Source: Ryuthela nishihirai (Eukaryota; Arthropoda; Arachnida; Araneae; Heptathelidae). Taken from it: 64,000 bases of DNA. The position numbers and the translations under genes were made by a program. Within the stretch, counting starts at the first letter, position 1; the number at the start of each line of letters is the position of its first letter. Below the pieces are notes generated by a model. It saw nothing but the letters and a program-made list of their open reading frames with translations. It was not told the origin of the DNA and searched no databases. Below are positions 1 to 8,036 of the stretch, piece after piece. The DNA lies in the NCBI GenBank assembly GCA_038380435.1, contig JAWZYU010000034.1, positions 19,757,404 through 19,821,403 on the forward strand, written 5' to 3'.

Positions 1-252
1 GACAGACGGCGGCCTTTCCAAGCCCATCGGTGTCCCCTACTGACCGTGGGAAGGGCGGGGAATTTTGCGGAGATAAATCTCAACGCTGACCCAGCTGGGA
101 CTCGAACCTGGGAACTACAGATTACGAGCCTGGCGCGCTACCGACTGAGCCACCCCCGCCCCTGGAGGAAGGGGATTCACTGGACAGCTATTAGGACACA
201 GATGATAGCCTCCTGTCAAAGCCACCCAGCGCGTTTTTTAACGTGCACAGGT
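1..252 (-). repeat. tRNA-derived SINE, partial, with a 3' module before its head
   Basis: On the minus strand this reads as a tRNA-like head followed by a SINE body that runs off the left window edge. The Pol III B box (GGTTCGAGTCC) is the complement of 98-108 and the A box (TGGCTCAGTCGG) is the complement of 141-152. About 166-252 is a diverged, truncated copy of the 3' module seen in full at 2391-3908. On the minus strand that module lies upstream of the head, so this is probably a junction of two composite copies head to tail. No coding capacity is claimed. Confidence 0.8.
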
Positions 253-357
253 AAGTAATATGAATGACACATGCAGATGTATCGAAATTCAGAGACTGCA
301 CGCCATCTATAAGGAATGTGCCACGTTACCACTATCTACGTTGGGGACAAGTCAGTA
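253..357. other. Spacer without recognisable feature
   Basis: Short unique-looking stretch between the SINE copy and the MITE. I see no open frame or repeat in it. Its last two bases, TA at 356-357, are the left target duplication of the MITE. Confidence 0.5.
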
Positions 358-490
358 GGGTCGCTCAAAAAAGTATCCGAACACTATGGTTGATTACAGA
401 ATTCAGAAAAAATATCTGACAGCGTTTTTTTTAGAAATTAGTGATCTGGCAACCTTCGTGTCACGTGATTACAGAATTCAGGAAAAATAT

Positions 491-523
491 CTGGAGCGTG
501 TACAGCAACTGTACACGCTCCAG
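491..523. repeat. Perfect inner palindrome, left arm of MITE
   Basis: CTGGAGCGTGTACAG (491-505), a 3-base loop (CAA), then its exact reverse complement (509-523). It lies at the inner end of the left MITE arm, so each arm carries its own hairpin. Confidence 0.9.
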
Positions 524-560
524 TTACCGTTCACAGCAAACGAGCGTGTGCAGTAAGTAA

Positions 561-593
561 CTGGAGCGTGTACAGTTGCTGTACACGCTCCAG
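561..593. repeat. Perfect inner palindrome, right arm of MITE
   Basis: The same 15-bp-arm hairpin as at 491-523, here with loop TTG. The two palindromes are also each other's reverse complement, so the element can fold as one long hairpin or as a cruciform with two side hairpins. Confidence 0.9.
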
Positions 594-731
594 ATATTTT
601 TCCTGAATTCTGTAATCACGTGACACGAAGGGTTGCCAGATCCCTAATTTCTAAAAAAAAATCGTTGCCAGATATTTTTTCTGAATTCTGTAATCAACCG
701 TAGTGTTCGAACACTTTTTTGAGCGACTGTA

Positions 732-960
732 TCATTTAGATAAAGTTCAGCTCTAACATCCTAGGACAAACAATAGTAAAAAAGTAAATTTCATCATTTG
801 ATCAAAACCTAAATTTAATCTATGTCCCGGGGCGCCACAAACAAGGATATAAAGATCCAAGTTGCCTCGGCTCCCGTGACGGGAACTTTTAGTCCGGCCC
901 TTCCATCTTGGCCTGTCTGACATGAGCAGCTCTAGTCAGCAGAGCCTTCAACTTCATTAA
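732..960. other. Spacer without recognisable feature
   Basis: About 230 bases with no open frame of note. A TATAAAG string near 850 is an isolated match and I do not call a promoter from it. Confidence 0.4.
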
Positions 961-1380
961 GGCCCTCAAGCCCCTCTCACCTCGACAAGGTGGCTCCCTA
1001 TCGGAGCTCTCCTGCACACAGGGCCATGACTTAACATCCTATCCGATGGACAGCGACCTTTTCAAGCACATCGGTGTCCCTACTGGCCGTGGGCAGGGAG
1101 GGCCCTCAAGCCCCTCTCACCTCGACAAGGTGGCTCCCTATCGGAGCTCTCCTGCACACAGGGCCATGACTTAACGTCTCTTCCGATGGACAGCGACCTT
1201 TTCAAGCACATCGGTGTCCCTACTGGCCATGGGCAGGGAGGGCCCTCAAGCCCCTCTCATCTCGACAAGGTGGCTCCCTATCGGAGCTCTCCTGCACACA
1301 GGGCCATGACTTAACGTCCCTTCCGATGGACAGCGACCTTTTCAATCACATCGGTGTCCCTACTGGCCGTGGGCAGGGTG
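961..1380 (-). repeat. Three tandem copies of a 140-bp SINE-body segment
   Basis: Near-identical 140-bp units begin at 961, 1101 and 1241 with GGCCCTCAAG. The second half of each unit is a diverged minus-strand SINE body: it matches the GACGTTAAGCC and GGACACCGATG region of the copies at 2182 and 5630. The third unit runs directly into a tRNA-like head (1381-1490), so this is one minus-strand SINE whose body was tandemly triplicated. Confidence 0.85.
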
Positions 1381-1490
1381 GGGACTTTTGGTTCCTTGAT
1401 ATAATCTCAACGTTGACGGCAGGTGGAACTAGAACCTGGGAACTGCAGATTACGAGCCTGGCGTTCTACCGACTGAGGGAACCCCCACCC
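1381..1490 (-). repeat. tRNA-like SINE head, diverged
   Basis: Minus-strand head of the SINE whose body is triplicated at 961-1380. The B box is degraded (complement contains AGAACCTGGG near 1430) and the A box (complement of CCGACTGAGG at 1470) is partly altered. The head ends inside a perfect hairpin (1455-1528). Confidence 0.7.
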
Positions 1491-1528
1491 CCAGGTGGGG
1501 GTTCCCTCAGTCGGTAGAACGCCAGGCT
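1455..1528. repeat. Perfect inverted repeat, 35-bp arms, 4-base loop
   Basis: The arm at 1455-1489 is the exact reverse complement of 1494-1528, with loop CCCA. The left arm is the A-box side of the SINE head, so a piece of the head has been copied in inverse orientation right next to itself. Perfect complementarity in otherwise decayed sequence suggests a recent fold-back or template-switch event. Confidence 0.92.
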
Positions 1529-1539
1529 TAATTTTTGCA

Positions 1540-1975
1540 ATTCACTAATTTTTTCACCTAAATTTTTGCAGGCCTAATTTTTTTACCTAATTCTTGCAAA
1601 GTTACTCTGAATTTTGTGAACTCCCCCAAGATTTGCCAATTCTCCTAGATATTGCGAAGTTGTCTCGATTTTGCCAACAAGCCATAATTTTACAGAAAAA
1701 AATCCCAATTTTTACATCTCACCTGAATTTTGCCAACTCCCCAAGATTTTTCCAAGTTGTCCCGATTTTGCCACCTCACCTGAATTTTACTAAGTGGCTT
1801 CGAATTTTGAAAACTGCTCTAGATTTTGCCGTCTCTCCATTTTCGAAACTGCCTTAGATTTGCCAAGTTGTCTCGATTTTGACAACTCCCCTTAACTTTA
1901 AAAAAAAAGAAAGATCATAAATTTTCACAACTCACCTAGATTTTACGAAGTCGCTTCGAATTTTGCCAACTCCGA
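1540..1975. repeat. Degenerate minisatellite, period roughly 21 bp
   Basis: A run of decayed units of the form ATTTTGCCAACTCMCCT is seen through the segment, for example near 1727, 1770 and 1965. Spacing drifts between about 19 and 24 bp. The 87-aa open frame at 1594-1857 just reads through these repeats and is not a gene. Confidence 0.7.
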
Positions 1976-2181
1976 GTTACTTTGGGGGGGGGAGTCTCCC
2001 CCTTCCTGCCCACGCCTCTGCCTACAAGATAAGAACGAACATTCCTCTGTGTGGTGAGATACTGAATGTAAATACCCCAGGTGAACTTGTTTTAATTACA
2101 TCCCTTTTGAATGCCCTCTAGGACGGAAAATGAAATATATATGGTTTACATTAGCATTGCATATTAATTTCCTGCTTACGC
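1976..2181. other. Spacer without recognisable feature
   Basis: Contains a G run near 1984 and ordinary AT-rich sequence. Nothing else stands out. Confidence 0.4.
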
Positions 2182-2390
2182 GAGGGTGGCTCAGTCGGTA
2201 GCGCGCCAGGCTCGTAATCTGCAATTCCCAGGTTCGAGTCCCAGCTGGGTCAGCATTGAGATTTATCTCCGCAAAATTCCCCGCCCTGCCCACGGTCAGT
2301 AGGGGACACCGATGGGCTTGAAAAGGCCGCCGTCCGTCGGATGGGACGTTAAGCCTTGGCCCCGTGTGCGGAAGAGCTATACCCTGTGCA
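2182..2390 (+). repeat. tRNA-derived SINE: head and body
   Basis: Plus-strand head with perfect Pol III boxes, A box TGGCTCAGTCGG at 2187-2198 and B box GGTTCGAGTCC at 2231-2241. The anticodon-loop equivalent reads CTCGTAA, one base from the elongator tRNA-Met loop CTCATAA, so a tRNA-Met (or Thr-CGT) origin is plausible. The body follows (GTTGAG-like start, GACGTTAAGCC, GTGCACGTTAAAG) and joins the tandem 3' modules at 2391. It is a short interspersed element needing a partner LINE for its reverse transcriptase. Confidence 0.85.
2187..2241 (+). promoter_or_regulatory. Internal Pol III promoter (A and B boxes) of SINE
   Basis: Both boxes match the tRNA gene consensus exactly and lie 32 bases apart edge to edge, as in tRNA genes. 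This copy could still be transcribed, and the product would run into the nine-module array. Confidence 0.7.
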
Positions 2391-3908
2391 CGTTAAAGAA
2401 CACGCTGGATGGCCTTGACGGGAGGCTACCATCTGTCTCCCAACAGCTGTTCCAGTGGGTCCCGTCCCCCAACCTTCTCTGAGCCTTCGGGGTCCATGTG
2501 ACCTGGCCATTTAGCCCATGGTGTGCAAAAAAGTGCCGCTCAGAGGTAAAACAACCCAACGTTAAAGAACACGCTGGATGGCCTTGACGGGAGGCTACCA
2601 TCTGTCTCCCAACAGCTGTTCCAGTGGGTCCCCTCCCCCAACCTTCTCTGAGCCTTCGGGGTCCATGTGACCTGGCCATTTAGCCCATGGTGTGCAAAAA
2701 AGTGCCGCTCAGAGGTAAAACAACCCAACGTTAAAGAACACGCTGGATGGCCTTGACGGGAGGCTACCATCTGTCTCCCAACAGCTGTTCCAGTGGGTCC
2801 CCTCCCCCAACCTTCTCTGAGCCTTCGGGGTCCATGTGACCTGGCCATTTAGCCCATGGTGTGCAAAAAAGTGTAGCTCAGAGTAAAACAACCCAACGTT
2901 AAAGAACACGCTGGATGGCCTTGACGGGAGGCTACCATCTGTCTCCCAACAGCTGTTCCAGTGGATCCCCTCCCCCAACCTTCTCTGAGCCTTCGGGGTC
3001 CATGTGACCTGGCCATTTAGCCCATGGTGTGCAAAAAAGTGTAGCTCAGAGTAAAACAACCCAACGTTAAAGAACACGCTGGATGGCCTTGACGGGAGGC
3101 TACCATCTGTCTCCCAACAGCTGTTCCAGTGGGTCCCCTCCCCCAACCTTCTCTGAGCCTTCGGGGTCCATGTGACCTGGCCATTTAGCCCATGGTGTGC
3201 AAAAAAGTGCCGCTCAGAGGTAAAACAACCCAACGTTAAAGAACACGCTGGATGGCCTTGACGGGAGGCTACCATCTGTCTCCCAACAGCTGTTCCAGTG
3301 GGTCCCCTCCCCCAACCTTCTCTGAGCCTTCGGGGTCCATGTGACCTGGCCATTTAGCCCATGGTGTGCAAAAAAGTGCCGCTCAGAGGTAAAACAACCC
3401 AACGTTAAAGAACACGCTGGATGGCCTTGACGGGAGGCTACCATCTGTCTCCCAACAGCTGTTCCAGTGGGTCCCCTCCCCCAACCTTCTCTGAGCCTTC
3501 GGGGTCCATGTGACCTGGCCATTTAGCCCATGGTGTGCAAAAAAGTGTAGCTCAGAGTAAAACAACCCAACGTTAAAGAACACGCTGGATGGCCTTGACG
3601 GGAGGCTACCATCTGTCTCCCAACAGCTGTTCCAGTGGGTCCCCTCCCCCAACCTTCTCTGAGCCTTCGGGGTCCATGTGACCTGGCCATTTAGCCCATG
3701 GTGTGCAAAAAAGTGCCGCTCAGAGGTAAAACAACCCAACGTTAAAGAACACGCTGGATGGCCTTGACGGGAGGCTACCATCTGTCTCCCAACAGCTGTT
3801 CCAGTGGGTCCCCTCCCCCAACCTTCTCTGAGCCTTCGGGGTCCATGTGACCTGGCCATTTAGCCCATGGTGTGCAAAAAAGTGCCGCTCAGAGTTAAAA
3901 CAACCCAA
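2391..3908 (+). repeat. Nine tandem copies of the SINE 3' module, 168/169 bp
   Basis: Units start at CGTTAAAGAAC at 2391, 2560, 2729, 2897, 3065, 3234, 3403, 3571 and 3740. Two versions alternate irregularly: 169 bp with GTGCCGCTCAGAGG and 168 bp with GTGTAGCTCAGAG. Units are otherwise almost identical, so amplification is recent. The 3' end is an AACCC-rich tail near 3900. Long minus-strand open frames here (up to 214 aa at 2709-3353) come from the repeat length and the 168-bp version keeping the frame; they repeat one 56-aa peptide and I do not call them genes. Confidence 0.95.
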
Positions 3909-3911
3909 CAA

Positions 3912-4430
3912 CCCAACCTGCTTACGCGCTAGCGAATATTACTTATTGAACAGTCCCCATACTAATTATGGAAGCGAACCGCTAAAAATGAGAAGTCCTT
4001 GGAATTTACTTTATATTCTTCCTCCTCAGACTGGCATTGCTCGTGAGATCCCACAGGATTTGAAAGGAACAGGCCTCATTGGAAATTGGCCTTTTTTTGT
4101 GAAGCTATTGTCAAAACAATTTCCTGCGACTCACACCAATTAAATCTTCGCAACATAAAACGAGCCGTTTCCATGGTTACACTGAGAATGCTTTTTTAAC
4201 TACTGTGTTAAGTAAAGCTGTTAAAAGAGCTTTCCTTTGTAAGGTACATAAATGCTTCAAAACTAGTCTTTTACGTTTTAAGATATTTATCAGATCTTAA
4301 CACCACTATTCAAACAGAAGTGTGACAGGACTTCCGAATGCTCTGAACTTTACAACTGAATTTCTTGATAAAATTATTTTCATTTTTAATAAGAGTAAAT
4401 TTTATTAAAAATTCTGCAAAAATTTGTTTT
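3912..4430. other. AT-rich spacer, no gene seen
   Basis: About 520 bases of AT-rich sequence between two SINE composites. No convincing frame, repeat or RNA gene. The 98-aa frame at 3847-4143 starts inside the SINE array and looks like chance. Confidence 0.5.
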
Positions 4431-4975
4431 GGGTTGTTTTACCTCTGAGCGGCACTGTTTTGCACACCATGGGCTAAATGGCCAGGTCACATGGACCCCG
4501 AAGGCTCAGAGAAGGTTGGGGGAGGGGACCCACTGGAACAGCTCTTGGGAGACAGATGATAGCCTCCCGTCAAGGCCATCCAGCGTGTTCTTTAACGTTG
4601 TTTTACCTCTGAGCGGCATTTTTTTGCACACCATGGGCTAAATGGCCAGGTCACATGGACCCCGAAGGCTCAGAGAAGGTTGGGGGAGGGGACTCACTGG
4701 AACAGCTGTTGGGAGACAGATGGTAGCCTTCCGTCAAGGTCATCCAGTGTGTTCTTTAACGTGCACAGGGTATGGCTCTCCCGCACACGGGGCCACGGCT
4801 TAACGTCCCATCCGACGGACGGCGGCCTTTCCAAGCCCATCGGTGTCCCTTACTAACTGTGGCCAATGCGGCGAGTTTTGCGGAGATAAATCTCAAAGCC
4901 TGCCCAGCTGGGACTCGAACCTGGAAAGTGCAGATTACAAGCCTTGTGCGCTGTCAACTAAGCCAACCCCGCACC
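4431..4975 (-). repeat. Composite SINE, minus strand, two 3' modules
   Basis: Read on the minus strand: head about 4975-4906, body to about 4761, then two 3' modules (about 4760-4598 and 4597-4431) ending in the AACCC-type tail at 4431. The B box is the complement of 4911-4921 and is intact; the A box (complement of TCAACTAAGCCA near 4953) has lost its consensus, so transcription of this copy is doubtful. Orientation is opposite to the copies on both sides. Confidence 0.85.
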
Positions 4976-5629
4976 CATCCTGGTATACAGCGATCAATAT
5001 AAGAGATATGTACGATTAAAGCTTTTGCATCCATATCACTAATTTCATAAACTTTTGTTTAAGTCAATTTTAGCTATCGGGATGAGTTTTAAATATTTAA
5101 ATTCAATTTCAGTATCATTATTAGCATTCGCTTAATTACCCCTGATGAACTGCTATTTCCTTGAGGCACAAGTAGCCGGCTGATTGAGAAATCCTTTTTC
5201 TTGCTTGGAACTGACGACATTTCATGCACTGCGATTCCACCGAGTCTTGGAGGAATTAATTAAGTCTCGTGTACTAATTTGTGGCGATTAGAATAATAAT
5301 GAACTTGGTCAGCCGAACAGTGGCTATTTTGTCTGAAGCATCGTTATTAAAATAGTATGCAAATTCTCTGGATAAAACTAAAATTTCAGGGTGCTCACTC
5401 GCTCAAATATTTTTGCTATGAAATAATTTAGGTTGCAAAAATGAACGTTGCCATTCTAGTGGTTTTATTTTTTGTATGTTTCACTTTAGTTAATTAAAAA
5501 AAATACAAAGTTAGATTTAAATGTAAATAGTCTTATTTCATTTTTTGATAAATTCTTTCATGGCGTTGGATATTCGCATCGGAATATAGTAGTTCCTTTT
5601 ATTCATTTCCTTGAATTTTAAATATATTG
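4976..5629. other. AT-rich spacer, no gene seen
   Basis: About 650 bases, AT-rich, without an open frame of note on either strand. I see no repeat family that I can name. Confidence 0.5.
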
Positions 5630-6012
5630 GGGCGGAGGTGGCTCAGTCGGTAGTGCGCCATGCTCGTAATCTGTAGATCCCAGGTTCGAGTCCCAGATGG
5701 GTCAGCGTTGAGATTTATCTCCGCAAAATTCCCCGCCCTACCCACGGTCAGTAGGGGACACCGATAGGCTTGGAAAGGGCGCCGTCCGTCGGATGGGACG
5801 TTAAGCCGTGGCCCCGTGTGTGGGAGAGCCATACTCTGTGCACGTTAAAGAACACGCTGGATGGCCTTGACGGGAGGCTACCATTTGTCTCCCAACAGCT
5901 GTTCCAGTGGGTCCCCTCCCCCAACCTTCTGTGAGCCTTCGGGGTCCATGTGACCTGGCCATTTAGCCCATGGTGTGCAAAAGGGGTGCCGCTCAGAGTA
6001 AAACACCCCAAC
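5630..6012 (+). repeat. Composite SINE, plus strand, one 3' module
   Basis: A box TGGCTCAGTCGG at 5639-5650 and B box GGTTCGAGTCC at 5683-5693 are both intact. The body follows to about 5843, then a single 3' module and a CAACCC-type tail. With one module this looks like the basal unit of the family, about 380 bp, against which the 2-, 3- and 9-module copies can be compared. Confidence 0.88.
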
Positions 6013-6254
6013 CCAAAATTCTCCTAAAAATTATCAGAAACAGAGCTTTGAAATTGACTTTTTTTGAAAATTAAGGATCACATTGTGTGCAAGAGCTACA
6101 GATGTGACAACCATAAATATTAGTGAAATATAATATCTGATAATATAATATCTGATAATTCTGAACAAATATTCTTAAAAAATGTTTTCCTAGGAAATCA
6201 GAAAATTTTAGGTAAACATTTCGTTTCTCAAATAAAATTGTAATCACTGAGAGT
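6013..6254. other. AT-rich spacer
   Basis: Contains a short tandem repeat of ATAATATCTGATA near 6130-6160. Nothing else recognised. Confidence 0.4.
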
Positions 6255-6974
6255 AGGGAGGGGGTGGCTCAATCGGTAGCACGCCGGGCTCGTAATTTGC
6301 AGTTCCCAGGTTCGAGTCCCAGCTGGGTCAGCGTTGAGATTTATCTCCGCAAAATTCCCCGCCCTGCCCACGGTCAGTAGGGGACACCGATAAACTTGGA
6401 AAGGCCGCCGTCCGTCGGATGGGACGTTAAGCCATGGCCCCGTGTGTGGGAGAGCCATACCCTGCGTACTTTAAAGAACACGCTGGAATGCCTTGACTGG
6501 AGGCTACCATCTGTCTCCCAAGAGCTGTTTCAGTGGGTCCCCTTCCCCAACCTTCTCTGAGCCATCGGGGTCCATGTGACCTGGCCATTTAGCCCATGGT
6601 GTGCAAAAAAGTGCCGCTCAGAGGTAAAACAACCCAACGTTAAAGAACAGGCTGGATGGCCTTGACGAGTGGCTACCATCTGTCTCCCAACAGCTGTTCC
6701 AGTGGGTACTCTCCCTCAACCTTCTGTGAGCCTACGGGGTCCCTGTGACCTGGCCATTTAGCCCATGGTGTGCAAAAAAAAGTGCCGCTCAGAGGTAAAA
6801 CAACCCAACGTTAAAGAACACGCTGGATGGCCTTGACGGGAGGCTACCATCTGTCTCCCAACAGCTGTTCCAGTGGGTCCCCTCCCCCAAACTTCTGTGA
6901 GCCCGGGGTCCATGTGACCTGGCCATTTAGCCCATGGTGTGCAAAAAAGTGCCGCTCAGAGGTAAAACAACCCA
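6255..6974 (+). repeat. Composite SINE, plus strand, three 3' modules
   Basis: The A box at 6265-6276 (TGGCTCAATCGG) has one change and the B box at 6309-6319 is intact. After the body, three 3' modules start near 6468, 6638 and 6808 at about 170-bp spacing and end in an AACCC-type tail at 6974. The modules differ more from one another than those at 2391-3908, so this expansion is older. Confidence 0.87.
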
Positions 6975-7534
6975 AACAACTATGGTAAGTATTTATATTA
7001 TATTATTCTGATATGACTCTGTAATCATGCAATCACACCCAAGTGCTCTGTTTTTCGGTAACATTTTTTTTTCAGTTTTAACTTTTAAGATGTTTACTAG
7101 TGAGAATTTAAAATAATTTTGTGTTTCAATTAAGTTCCTGGGTCGTTCCAAATCAGCGCGCCATTTAACTTTTCATTTACTTGGTACATTTGCAAAATAT
7201 TGATTAAATAGATCGTCAAATATCATGTGGTTGCTCCAATAAGGGGAATACGATGATACCGTTACAAGTCATTCAACCATGTCCTGCCTAAATTGGGTCG
7301 CATTGAAAAACTATCATTTAAAAGTGTCTGACTCTTTGAGATGTTGACACTAATCGTCATCAGTGACTGCAATGCCATGCTTATCGTGTTCTAACCGCTG
7401 TCTAGGTCTGTATGGTTTTCTGTTTATTAATTATCTTCTTTTGTTCTGAAACTTGAATCGATCGATGTCTTGGCTAACGCCTTCGCGTATACCACCTGTC
7501 AGAAGCATGCATTCATTCCTTATAGATGAGCAAA
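6975..7534. other. Spacer between SINE cluster and satellite, no gene seen
   Basis: About 560 bases of AT-rich, apparently single-copy sequence. No open frame, RNA gene or repeat that I can support. It forms the left flank of the satellite array and would be the best place for a unique anchor. Confidence 0.5.
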
Positions 7535-7760
7535 ACTTTCTTGAACAGAAAATTATCTCCTAATGGTCGGGACAAAGCAAAACTCGAAATCTGCATCTAA
7601 ATATTTTCGAATTCCATATTTTTTCAGCTGATGTTCCCATTTACCTTACTCATTCCTGAAAAGAGAATTATCTCCTAAAGGTCGGGACAAAGTAAAACTC
7701 GAAATCTGTATCTAAATATTATCGAATTTCATTTTTTTTCAGCTGATGTTTATATTTAAG
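7535..7760 (+). repeat. Diverged edge monomers of the 115-bp satellite
   Basis: The first two units match the monomer but carry many private changes, such as GGTCGGGACAAAG, TTCCCATTTACC and CATTCCTGAAAAGAG. Decayed monomers at the border of a homogeneous array are the usual pattern where unequal exchange no longer reaches. This marks the true left boundary of the array. Confidence 0.85.
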
Positions 7761-8036
7761 TTTCTCATTCTTGAACAGAGGATTATCTCCTAATGAACGG
7801 TACAAAGTAAAACTCGAAATCTGTATCTAAATATTATCGAATTTCATTTTTTTTTCAGCTGATGTCTCTATTTATGTTTCTCATTCTTGAACAGAGGATT
7901 ATCTCCTAATGATCGGGACAGAGTAAAACTCGAAATCTGTATCTATATATTAACGAATTTCATTTTTCTTTCAGCTGATGTTCCTATTAAAGTTTCTCAT
8001 TCTTGAAAAGAGGATTATCTCCTAATGATCGGTACA

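Larger units (their letters stand above)
358..729. mobile_element. Foldback MITE, Tc1/mariner type, TA target duplication
   Basis: A 372-bp non-coding element with long terminal inverted repeats covering nearly its whole length (about 358-523 against 561-729). The ends read GGGTCGCTCAAAAAAGT on the left and, complemented, CAGTCGCTCAAAAAAGT on the right. TA dinucleotides flank both ends (356-357 and 730-731), the duplication typical of Tc1/mariner transposition. Each arm also holds a direct repeat of a GATTACAGAATTCAG block (near 391 and 467). There is no transposase, so it would depend on one encoded elsewhere. The arms have diverged by several substitutions, so the copy is not brand new. Confidence 0.78.

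Noticed and set aside
840..870. TATA-box promoter near GATATAAAGATCC
   Set aside because: An isolated motif with no downstream gene.
2182..2255. A genuine tRNA gene at the SINE head
   Set aside because: The acceptor stem does not pair, the anticodon stem is imperfect, and the same head recurs in at least six copies joined to a SINE body.
2377..3911. Series of minus-strand open frames (63-214 aa) with a repeated peptide
   Set aside because: They are the translation of tandem SINE 3' modules, have no consistent start or end, and depend on the unit length.
3847..4143. 98-aa plus-strand open frame
   Set aside because: It starts in a SINE module and ends in AT-rich spacer, with no domain or gene-like context.
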